A DNA stretch of 64,000 nucleotides. Source: Terrabacter tumescens. Its GTDB lineage: Bacteria > Actinomycetota > Actinomycetes > Actinomycetales > Dermatophilaceae. Position numbers and translations under genes: made by a program. Every line of letters begins with the position of its first letter. Position 1 is the stretch's first letter. Location of the stretch: assembly GCF_014646815.1 (NCBI RefSeq), contig NZ_BMNZ01000003.1, positions 186,001 through 250,000 on the forward strand, given 5' to 3'. Below are positions 56,041-62,929 of this stretch, piece by piece. The notes beneath the pieces are model-generated. The model was not told the origin of the DNA. It searched no databases and worked only from the letters and a program-made list of their open reading frames with translations.

Positions 56041-56287
56041 GGAGCGCCTGTGCGGGGGCGCTCCTGCTCACTCGTGTCTGGTTTGGCTCGAAGACCGGCA
56101 CCGGTGGTGCGCGTCTCGGTCCTGCTGCTCGGCATCCGGGGAGTCATGTGTGTCCCTGATCTGTCAGGCACCCGGTGGGGTGCTCATCTGGCGGTGTCGG
56201 TGGTGCGGTGTGGAGCGGCATTCGACCGGGAGACTTCCCCGGAGAAACACGAAGGCCGCGGACCCGGTGATGTCGGGTTCGCGGCCT
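56041..56287 (-). promoter_or_regulatory. whiB7 leader: uORF, terminator hairpin and ribosome-site hairpin
   Basis: Three elements in order of transcription. A terminator-like stem (56253-56266 with 56274-56287, one mismatch) followed by TTCGTGTTT. A 7-codon uORF (56187 to 56164, MSTPPGA then TGA). A stem GGAGCGCC/GGCGCTCC (56041-56064) 7 bases before the whiB7 ribosome binding site. whiB7 is known to be controlled by uORF-dependent attenuation in Streptomyces and mycobacteria; the exact role here is inferred. Confidence 0.6.
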
Positions 56288-56309
56288 GGAGGTGAGGCTT
56301 CGGGTCTGG

Positions 56310-56573
56310 TCAGACCGGGGGCCTCCCAGAACGGGAGCGAACGACATCGATGGTCTTGCAGGAGGGGGCGAACGTGAGGTCGGCGACCGAGACGTCTCCC
56401 TGGATCGGGGCGCGGAAGTCAGCGACGCGGCTGCCCATGAGGGCGGCGATGGACACAGTGGTCCCCTGCTCCGGAGCGCGCGTGGCCGCCAGGCGGACAT
56501 CGCCGGTGGTCGGCCGCAGACGCACGGAAAGGACGCAGGAGACTGCGTGCATCGTCATCGTGGTGTTGTCCAT
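56310..56573 (-). CDS. Hypothetical protein upstream of whiB7
   Basis: 87 residues, starting MDNTTMTMHAVSCVLSVRLR and ending CKTIDVVRSRSGRPPV, beta-rich and without a motif I know. ATG at 56573 follows AGGAGG by 10 bases. It lies between uvrD2 and the whiB7 leader, so a promoter at 56644-56673 would read through it into whiB7; it may be part of the whiB7 transcript. Confidence 0.65.
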   Translation of the reverse strand: MDNTTMTMHAVSCVLSVRLRPTTGDVRLAATRAPEQGTTVSIAALMGSRVADFRAPIQGDVSVADLTFAPSCKTIDVVRSRSGRPPV

Positions 56574-56643
56574 CAGGCCGACCTCCTCACTTCTGCTCAC
56601 GGGCCCCAGCTGGCCACCGAGACCACTGGGCTTGACTTCGTCA

Positions 56644-56673
56644 AGGGTACGCGTGCGCCTCGCGGGCGAACAA
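56644..56673 (-). promoter_or_regulatory. Possible promoter for the hypothetical gene and whiB7
   Basis: On the minus strand TTGTTC (56668-56673), an 18-base spacer and TACCCT (56644-56649). An AT-rich run lies just upstream of the -35, as in WhiB7-dependent promoters. Confidence 0.4.
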
Positions 56674-56716
56674 CTGATTTAACGAAGTTTTCGGAACTTA
56701 TTTTTGCGGATGCGCC

Positions 56717-58867
56717 CTATTCGGCGGATTCCTTTGCGGCAGAACGGCTTTCGATGAGTTCTTCCGGGTCTGCGCCGCCGAGGATCGCCAGGATGTCGCT
56801 GCCGTACTGCTCGAGCTTGCGGGCCCCCACGCCGCTGATGACCGACAGAGCGCCCTCGTCGGAGGGCGAGCTCTCGGCGATCGCGGTCAGCGTCGCGTCG
56901 GTGAAGACGACGAAGGCCGGGACGCTCGCCTCGCGCGCGACGGCCAGCCGCCACGTGCGCAGCCGCTCGAAGGTCGCCTCGTCGTAGGTGGGACGACAGT
57001 CGTCGCAGCGGCCGGTCTTGCGCTGGGCCGCGGAGACCAGCTCGGCGCCGCAGCCGCGGCAGTGGGCGAGACGGGCCACCTTGGGAGCGGAGCGCTTGGA
57101 CCCGCCGGAGCGGGCCTCGCTGCGAGCGCCTTGCCCGAGGATGTCGGCCGCCGGCGCCAGGAAGCGCGAGACCCTCCGGGTGGCACGCGCCCCCGGGGTG
57201 CGGGCGCCGGACCACGACAGGAACAGCTGCTTGCGGGCGCGGGTCAGCCCGACGTAGAGCAGCCGCCGCTCCTCCTCGATGGCATCGGGACCCTCCGCCA
57301 TCGAGATCGGCATGAGGCCGTCGGATGCCCCGACGAGGAAGACGGTGTCCCACTCGAGGCCCTTGGCCGCGTGCAGGCTGGCCAGTGTCACTCCCTGCAC
57401 GGCAGGAGCGTGCTGCTCGGCGGCGCGCCGCTCGAGCTCGGCGACGAGCTCGGGCAACCGCGCCTCCGGGGCGGCGGACGCCATGTCGTCGGCGAGGGTG
57501 GCGAGGGCGGTCAGCGACTCCCACCGCTCCCTCGTCGCGCCCCCACCCGTCGGCGGCTCGTGCGACCAGCCGGCACCGGTGATGACGTCGCGGGTGATCT
57601 CACCCAAGGGCTTCTCACCGTCATCGCTGCGCGCTGCGCCGCGCAGGAGCAGGACGGCGTCACGGACCTCCTTGCGCGCGAAGAACCGGTCGCCGCCGCG
57701 CACGAGGTAGGGCACGCCAGCGTCGGTGAGGGCCGACTCGAAGGCCTCGGACTGGGCGTTGGTGCGGAAGAGGATGGCGATCTCGGCGGCCTGGTGGCCG
57801 CCGGCCACGAGGGCGCGGATGCGCTCGGCGACGGCCGCAGCCTCGGCCGGGTCGTCGGGGTAGCTCGTCAGCTCGGGAGCGGGGCCGGGCTCGGACTGCG
57901 CCAGCAGGCGCACGGCGCCGTCGCGCGCGGCCTGGGTGCCGGAGGCGACGATGGTGTTGGCGAGGCCGACGATCTGCGGCGTCGAGCGGTAGTTGCGCAC
58001 GAGTCGCACGACCTGCGCGCCGGGGAAGCGCTGGGGGAAGCCGACGAGGTGTCGGGGGCTGGCGCCGGTGAAGGAGTAGATCGTCTGGGCGGGGTCGCCG
58101 ACGACGCAGAGGTCCTTGCGCTCCCCCAGCCACTGGTCGAGCAGCCGCTGCTGGAGGTCGTTGACGTCCTGGTACTCGTCGACGACGAACTGGCGGTACT
58201 GCCCGCGCACGGTGCGGGCGATGTCCTCGCGCTCGTCGAGGATCCCGACCGTGAGGAGCAGGACGTCCTCGAAGTCGATGACCCCGCGACGCTGCTTGAC
58301 GTCCTCGTAGGCCTCGAAGAGCCGTGCCATCGCGGTGAGGTCGAGACCCGGGGGCTCACGACGCTGCTCACGGGCGCGGGCGGCATACGACTGCGGCGTC
58401 AGCAGGTTGACCTTGGCCCACTCGATCTCGGCGGCGAGGTCGCGCACCGTCGTGCGGTCGAACTGCATGCGCAGCCGGCTGGCGGCCTCCGCGACGGCCG
58501 GCGCCTTGTAGCTCATCACCTCGGGAGCGGCGCCCCCGATCGCCTGCGGCCAGAAGAAGTGCAGCTGGCGCAGGGCCGCTGCGTGGAAGGTGCGGGCCTG
58601 CACGCCCTGCACGCCGAGCCCGCGCAGGCGCGAGCGCATCTCCCCGGCCGCGCGGGCCGTGAACGTCAGCGCCAGCACGCGCTGCGGCTGCTGCGCACCC
58701 GAGTGGACGGCATACGCGATGCGGTGGGTGATGGCACGCGTCTTGCCGGTGCCGGCGCCCGCGAGGATGCACAGCGGCCCCGGCGGGGCCATCGCGACCT
58801 CGCGCTGCTCGGGGTCGAGCCCGTCGAGGATCTGGTCGGCGGAGGGTGCGGAGGGGACTGCGCTCAG
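56717..58867 (-). CDS. uvrD2: DNA helicase UvrD2, probably started at CTG
   Basis: SF1 helicase with a Cys-rich and HRDC tail. 716 residues from CTG 58867. Q-motif LDPEQREVAMAP, Walker A LAGAGTGKT, VVDEYQDVN, LVRNYRSTPQIV, VTLASLHAAKGLEWDTVFL and LLYVGLTRARKQLFLSW. After about 570, two CxxC pairs (CRGCG, CDDC) and an HRDC domain (TYDEATFERLRTWRLAVAREASVPAFVVF). The first ATG (58792) would cut off the Q-motif; the protein-like frame goes back to CTG 58867, which overlaps the ppk2 stop as CTGA and has AAGGG 9 bases upstream. Confidence 0.93.
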   Translation of the reverse strand: MSAVPSAPSADQILDGLDPEQREVAMAPPGPLCILAGAGTGKTRAITHRIAYAVHSGAQQPQRVLALTFTARAAGEMRSRLRGLGVQGVQARTFHAAALRQLHFFWPQAIGGAAPEVMSYKAPAVAEAASRLRMQFDRTTVRDLAAEIEWAKVNLLTPQSYAARAREQRREPPGLDLTAMARLFEAYEDVKQRRGVIDFEDVLLLTVGILDEREDIARTVRGQYRQFVVDEYQDVNDLQQRLLDQWLGERKDLCVVGDPAQTIYSFTGASPRHLVGFPQRFPGAQVVRLVRNYRSTPQIVGLANTIVASGTQAARDGAVRLLAQSEPGPAPELTSYPDDPAEAAAVAERIRALVAGGHQAAEIAILFRTNAQSEAFESALTDAGVPYLVRGGDRFFARKEVRDAVLLLRGAARSDDGEKPLGEITRDVITGAGWSHEPPTGGGATRERWESLTALATLADDMASAAPEARLPELVAELERRAAEQHAPAVQGVTLASLHAAKGLEWDTVFLVGASDGLMPISMAEGPDAIEEERRLLYVGLTRARKQLFLSWSGARTPGARATRRVSRFLAPAADILGQGARSEARSGGSKRSAPKVARLAHCRGCGAELVSAAQRKTGRCDDCRPTYDEATFERLRTWRLAVAREASVPAFVVFTDATLTAIAESSPSDEGALSVISGVGARKLEQYGSDILAILGGADPEELIESRSAAKESAE

Positions 58868-59703
58868 GAGTGATCACCCTTCGATGTGGCCAGCACGCTC
58901 GCGGCGTGGTCCGGCACGTAGTTCTGCTCGTGCTGCGGCGGGCGCTCGTAGCCGCGCGGGGCGGGGCGCTTGGGGATCGGGGGCACGTCGGGGTCGACCT
59001 CGGCGTGCGGGATGGAGCTGAGCAGGTGGTGCATGACGTTGACCCGCGAGCGTCGCTTGTCCTCGGACTCGACGACGTGCCACGGCGCGTGCTCGGTGCT
59101 CGTCTCGGCCATCATGATGTCCTTGGCCTCGGAGTAGTCCTCCCAGCGGGTGATCGACTCGAGGTCCATCGGCGAGAGCTTCCACTGGCGCATGGGGTCC
59201 TTGGCACGCGAGCGGAAACGGCGCTCCTGCTCGACGTCGGAGACGCTGAACCAGTACTTGCGCAGGATGATGCCGTCGTCGACGAGCATCTGCTCGAAGA
59301 CCGGCGCCTGCTGGAGGAAGCGGGCGTACTGCTCGTCGGTGCAGAAGCCCATGACGCGCTCGACGCCGGCGCGGTTGTACCAGGACCGGTCGAAGAGCAC
59401 GATCTCGCCGGCCGCGGGCAGGTGGGCGATGTAGCGCTGGAAGTACCACTGCGACTTCTCGCGGTCGGTCGGGGCCGGCAGCGCCGCGATGCGGGCGACG
59501 CGTGGGCTGAGGTACTCGGTGATCCGCTTGATGGCCGAGCCCTTGCCGGCGGCGTCGCGTCCCTCGAAGACGACGACCACGCGCTGGCCGGTGGCCCGCA
59601 CCCACTCCTGGAACGCGACGAGCTCGGCCTGCAGGCGACGGACCTCGGTCTCGTAGACGTGGAGGTCCATCTTCCGGGGTCGTTTTGCACCTCGCTTGGC
59701 CAT
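58864..59703 (-). CDS. ppk2: Polyphosphate kinase 2
   Basis: Uses polyphosphate to phosphorylate nucleotides, or the reverse. 279 residues, class I one-domain form. Walker A FEGRDAAGKGSAIKRI, lid region ALPAPTDREKSQWYFQRY, Walker B with IVLFDRSWYNRAGVERVMGF. ATG at 59703 has AAGGATG 4-5 bases upstream; the open frame extends to 59838 but overlaps the divergent mycoredoxin gene. Upstream of and coupled to uvrD2. Confidence 0.94.
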   Translation of the reverse strand: MAKRGAKRPRKMDLHVYETEVRRLQAELVAFQEWVRATGQRVVVVFEGRDAAGKGSAIKRITEYLSPRVARIAALPAPTDREKSQWYFQRYIAHLPAAGEIVLFDRSWYNRAGVERVMGFCTDEQYARFLQQAPVFEQMLVDDGIILRKYWFSVSDVEQERRFRSRAKDPMRQWKLSPMDLESITRWEDYSEAKDIMMAETSTEHAPWHVVESEDKRRSRVNVMHHLLSSIPHAEVDPDVPPIPKRPAPRGYERPPQHEQNYVPDHAASVLATSKGDHS

Positions 59704-59776
59704 GGGGTCATCCTTGCACCGAGGGGCGACGTCCGTGGCGGCCGTCCCCACCGACGAGCTGATGACGAGGAACTCC

Positions 59777-60055
59777 ATGCCCGAGGCCACGCAGGTCACC
59801 CAGGTCACGCCCGAGGCGGGCTCGATCACGATGTTCACGACGACGTGGTGCGGCTACTGCACGCGCCTCAAGGGCCAGCTGACCCGCGAGGGCGTGCCGT
59901 TCACCGAGATCGACCTCGAGGCCAACCCCGAGCACGTCGACTTCGTCGAGCACGTCAACGGTGGCAACCGCACGGTCCCGACGGTCGTCTTCCCCGACGG
60001 TTCCGCCGCGACCAACCCCTCGCTCGCCGAGGTGCGCTCCCGCCTCGCCGGCTGA
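59777..60055 (+). CDS. mrx1: Mycoredoxin (glutaredoxin-like)
   Basis: Reduces mycothiol-protein mixed disulfides. 92 residues: MFTTTWCGYCTRLKGQL with the CGYC active site typical of mycoredoxin-1, the cis-Pro in RTVPTVVFPDGSAATNPS and a C-terminal helix. ATG at 59777 has GAGGAA 6 bases upstream. The place beside uvrD2 and nudC equals that of mycobacterial Rv3198A. It uses mycothiol kept reduced by mtr at 7.3 kb. Confidence 0.93.
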   Translation: MPEATQVTQVTPEAGSITMFTTTWCGYCTRLKGQLTREGVPFTEIDLEANPEHVDFVEHVNGGNRTVPTVVFPDGSAATNPSLAEVRSRLAG

Positions 60056-60084
60056 GGACCGCCGCTCGACGGCCGACGGCCTCG

Positions 60085-61071
60085 TCAGAGAGCGCGGGCC
60101 GTTCCGGGCCTCATGGAGTCGCCAGGCTCGATGACGGACTCGACCGTCTGGCCGAGCCAGTGCTCGATGATCCGCTTGGCTATCGAGATGCCGCTCGGCG
60201 TGCGGATCGCGCCGCTGCGGAGCAGGTCGCGGTACTCCTCACGGCTCACCCAACGCGCCTCGGCCATCTCGACGGGGTCGATTGTCAGCTCCGTCTGCCG
60301 GGTCGTCGCCTCGAAGCCGATCATGACGGACGAAGGGAACGGCCACGGCTGGTTGCCGAGGTAGCGCGCGCCGTCGACCGCGACCCCGACCTCCTCGGCG
60401 ACCTCGCGCGCGACCGCGGCCTCGAACGACTCCCCGGGCTCGACGAAGCCGGCGAGCACCGAGAAGCGCCCCTCGGGCCAGTGCGCGCCGCGACCGAGCA
60501 GGAGTCGGCCGTCCGGGTCGACGACCGACATGATGACGGCCGGGTCGGTCCGCGGGTAGTGCTCGCTGCCCTCGCGCTCGCAACGACGCACCCAGCCGGC
60601 CTGGGTGGGCTGGGTCGGGGCGCCGCAACGCGGGCAGAAGCGGTGGGTGCCGTGCCAGTTGGCGAGCGCCAGAGCCGTCGTGAAGACGCCCGCGTCGCGC
60701 GTCGCGAGGGCCTCGCCGGCCTGACGCAGGGTGAGCCAGCCGTCGTCGGCCGGGTCGGGGCCGTCCCCGCCGGGCTCCGGGTCGTCCCACTGCGTCACGA
60801 CGCCGACGTATGCCGTCCCCTCGCCGTCGCGTCCGAGGTGCAGCCCCAGCCGGGTGTGGTCCTCGGGCTCGGGCGCTCGCAGCACGAGATGGAGCACGTC
60901 GTCGTCGGCCGCCGCTACCCGCATCCGGTCACCGCGCACCTCGGCCACCCGGGTGCGCGGGTCGTCGAGCAGCTCGGTGAGGACCTCGGGGCGACGGCGC
61001 TCGAGCGCCACGCGGTCGAGCGAGCTGCGTGAGAGTGCGAGGTCGGGCAGGGTCGTGTCGGTCGGTGCCAC
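60085..61071 (-). CDS. nudC: NADH pyrophosphatase / RNA-decapping NudC
   Basis: Splits NAD(H) and removes NAD caps from RNA. 328 residues: N-terminal domain to about 140, a four-Cys zinc site (FCPRCGAPT, then a Cys in RRCEREGSEHYPRTDPAVIM), the Nudix box GFVEPGESFEAAVAREVAEEVGV and the NudC-specific SQPWPFP-type motif here GNQPWPFPSSVMIGF. One zinc ligand seems replaced by His or lost. GTG at 61071 has TAGGGT 6 bases upstream. Matches mycobacterial Rv3199c. Confidence 0.95.
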   Translation of the reverse strand: MAPTDTTLPDLALSRSSLDRVALERRRPEVLTELLDDPRTRVAEVRGDRMRVAAADDDVLHLVLRAPEPEDHTRLGLHLGRDGEGTAYVGVVTQWDDPEPGGDGPDPADDGWLTLRQAGEALATRDAGVFTTALALANWHGTHRFCPRCGAPTQPTQAGWVRRCEREGSEHYPRTDPAVIMSVVDPDGRLLLGRGAHWPEGRFSVLAGFVEPGESFEAAVAREVAEEVGVAVDGARYLGNQPWPFPSSVMIGFEATTRQTELTIDPVEMAEARWVSREEYRDLLRSGAIRTPSGISIAKRIIEHWLGQTVESVIEPGDSMRPGTARAL

Positions 61072-61189
61072 AGGGCCACCCTAGGGTGGCCTGCTCGGCC
61101 CGCCCCACCGGTGTCGAGCCTCTGCGCGAACCCCTCCCTCCGGGCGTCGCCTCCCACGATCGACACGCCGGGCGACCTACGGTGGTGTC

Positions 61190-62734
61190 GTGACTCGAAG
61201 CCCTCTCTTCCTCGCCGCCCTGGCGAGCTCGGCCGTGCCGGGCCTCGACCCGGTGGCGGTGGAGGGCGTGTCCGGCGAGCCCGGCGACCTCTTCGAGATC
61301 GCCTACGTGCAGGACGGCCAGGACCGTCGGTGGGTCGTCAAGGCCCCGTGCACCCCGGCGGCCGGCGCCATGCTCGACGACATCTCCTCGCTCTCCGGTC
61401 TGCTCGCTCGCCGCCTCGACGTGGCGATGCCGATGGTGCGCGGCTTCGCACCCGTGCCGGAGGGTCGCGCAGCCGTCTACCTGCGGGTCCCCGGTCGTCC
61501 GCTCGACTTCGCCGGGCTCGAGCCCGGCGCCCTGAGCGCCGAGGTCGGCCGCACGCTCGCCCACATCCACAACGTCGAGCACCTGCTCTTCGAGGAGGCC
61601 GGGCGCCCGACCTACGACGCCGAGGCCCACCGCCGACGTCAGCTCTCCGAGCTCGACCGCGCAGCCGCCACCGGGCACGTGCCCACTGGTCTGCTGACGC
61701 GCTGGGAGCACGCGCTCGAGGACGTGTCGCTGTGGCGTTTCGCCCCGACCCCGGTGCACGGGACGTTCACCGGGCAGAACGTGCTGGCCTCCTTCGACGA
61801 CGATGACGACTCGTCGTCCGGACACGTCCGCGGCGTCCTGGCGTGGGAGGAGAGCCGGGTCGCCGACCCGGCCGACGACTTCGCCGAGCTCGCCAGCACC
61901 GCCCCGCCAGCGACCCTGGATGCGGTCCTCGAGGCGTATGCCGCATCGCGCATCGAGCGCCCCGACGGCCACCTCGTGCGCCGGGCCCGGCTCGCCGCCG
62001 AGATGGCGCCACTGCGCCGGCTGCTCCACGCGCTCGCCGCAGGACAGCTCGACGTCGTCGAGCGCACCGCCGACGAGCTGCGTTCGCTCGACGAGCAGGT
62101 GGAGGCCGACGACCGCCGGCACGCCGCCGAGGACGCCGAACGCACCGAGCGCACCCGCCGGGCCAGGGAGCGTGCGGTCGCGGCGCTCGACCCCGACGAC
62201 CCCGAGCAGCCCGAGCGCCCCGACCGACCCGAGCCCGAGTGGGACGCGACGCAGCCGCACGTGCCCTTTCCGATGCTCGGCGAGACCCAGGCCATCTCGA
62301 TGACGTCCGTCCTCGACGATGGCCAGACGTATGCCGCCCCCTCGGGCGAGCCGGCCGCCGCGCCGTCCAGCCCCGCCCACGTCGCACCATCGACCCCGGC
62401 ACAGGGCTTCGGAGTCGGCCAGGCGGATGACTGGGCCGGGACTGCAGACGACACGTCGCAAGGCACGGACCCGGTCGAGAACCCGGTCCAGCAGGCGTTC
62501 GAGAACCCGGTCCAGCAGCCGGTCCAGAACCCGGTCGAGAACCCGGTCCAGCAGCCGGTCGAGGAGTCACAGCCGGTGCCCGTCGTCGCGGTCGACTCCG
62601 ACGCGTCGCCGTTCGAGATCGACGAGGTCGAGGCGCTGCCCGAGCAGGCCGACGGGGTGCTCGACCTGCACGAGGGAGCCTCGGACTTCATCCCCGTCAC
62701 CGGCCACGGCCACCAGCACCACGAACGCGCCTGA
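61190..62734 (+). CDS. Phosphotransferase-like (APH fold) protein with a repeat-rich tail
   Basis: 514 residues. Residues 1-300 look like an aminoglycoside/macrolide phosphotransferase: RRWVVKAPCTPAAGAMLDD, RTLAHIHNVEH, then HGTFTGQNVLASF where enzymes have HGDxxxxN, and VLAWEESRVADPADDFAEL in the place of DWE...DPxxDLA. The catalytic Asp is Thr, so it may be inactive. A charged helix (330-355) and a 150-residue disordered tail with ENPVQQ repeats follow. GTG at 61190 has TACGGT exactly 6 bases upstream. It is between nudC and adnB. Confidence 0.8.
   Translation: MTRSPLFLAALASSAVPGLDPVAVEGVSGEPGDLFEIAYVQDGQDRRWVVKAPCTPAAGAMLDDISSLSGLLARRLDVAMPMVRGFAPVPEGRAAVYLRVPGRPLDFAGLEPGALSAEVGRTLAHIHNVEHLLFEEAGRPTYDAEAHRRRQLSELDRAAATGHVPTGLLTRWEHALEDVSLWRFAPTPVHGTFTGQNVLASFDDDDDSSSGHVRGVLAWEESRVADPADDFAELASTAPPATLDAVLEAYAASRIERPDGHLVRRARLAAEMAPLRRLLHALAAGQLDVVERTADELRSLDEQVEADDRRHAAEDAERTERTRRARERAVAALDPDDPEQPERPDRPEPEWDATQPHVPFPMLGETQAISMTSVLDDGQTYAAPSGEPAAAPSSPAHVAPSTPAQGFGVGQADDWAGTADDTSQGTDPVENPVQQAFENPVQQPVQNPVENPVQQPVEESQPVPVVAVDSDASPFEIDEVEALPEQADGVLDLHEGASDFIPVTGHGHQHHERA
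62469..62566 (+). repeat. Tandem repeat encoding ENPVQQ units
   Basis: Copies of GAGAACCCGGTCCAGCAG and shorter GTCGAGAACCCG/CAGCCGGTC variants, in frame in the tail of the phosphotransferase-like gene. Confidence 0.85.
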
Positions 62735-62753
62735 CCGACCCCGCGGCCCTCAA

Positions 62754-62908
62754 CCACTCGAGTGGCCCCGCCGCCCCGCCGGCCCCACCCTCCTTCACTC
62801 GAGTGGGCCTCGCGACCCCACCCGCCCCATGGCTCCCGGCCGAGCGGCCGGAGGGTTGTGACGACGGGGCCACTCGACTGGTGGGGTGTGACGGGGCCAC
62901 TCGACGGG
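62754..62908. repeat. Four copies of a CCACTCGA-based palindrome
   Basis: CCACTCGAGTGG (62754-62765), CACTCGAGTG (62796-62805), CCACTCGACTGG (62870-62881) and CCACTCGACGGG (62897-62908), in the 195-base gap between two convergent genes. The first two are perfect palindromes. No gene is seen in the gap. Confidence 0.75.
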
Positions 62909-62929
62909 GAGTGTCGGAGCCGGGCCGGG

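Noticed and set aside
56717-58792. uvrD2 starting at ATG 58792
   Set aside because: It would remove the Q-motif and begin only about 9 residues before the Walker A loop; the coding character continues upstream to CTG 58867.
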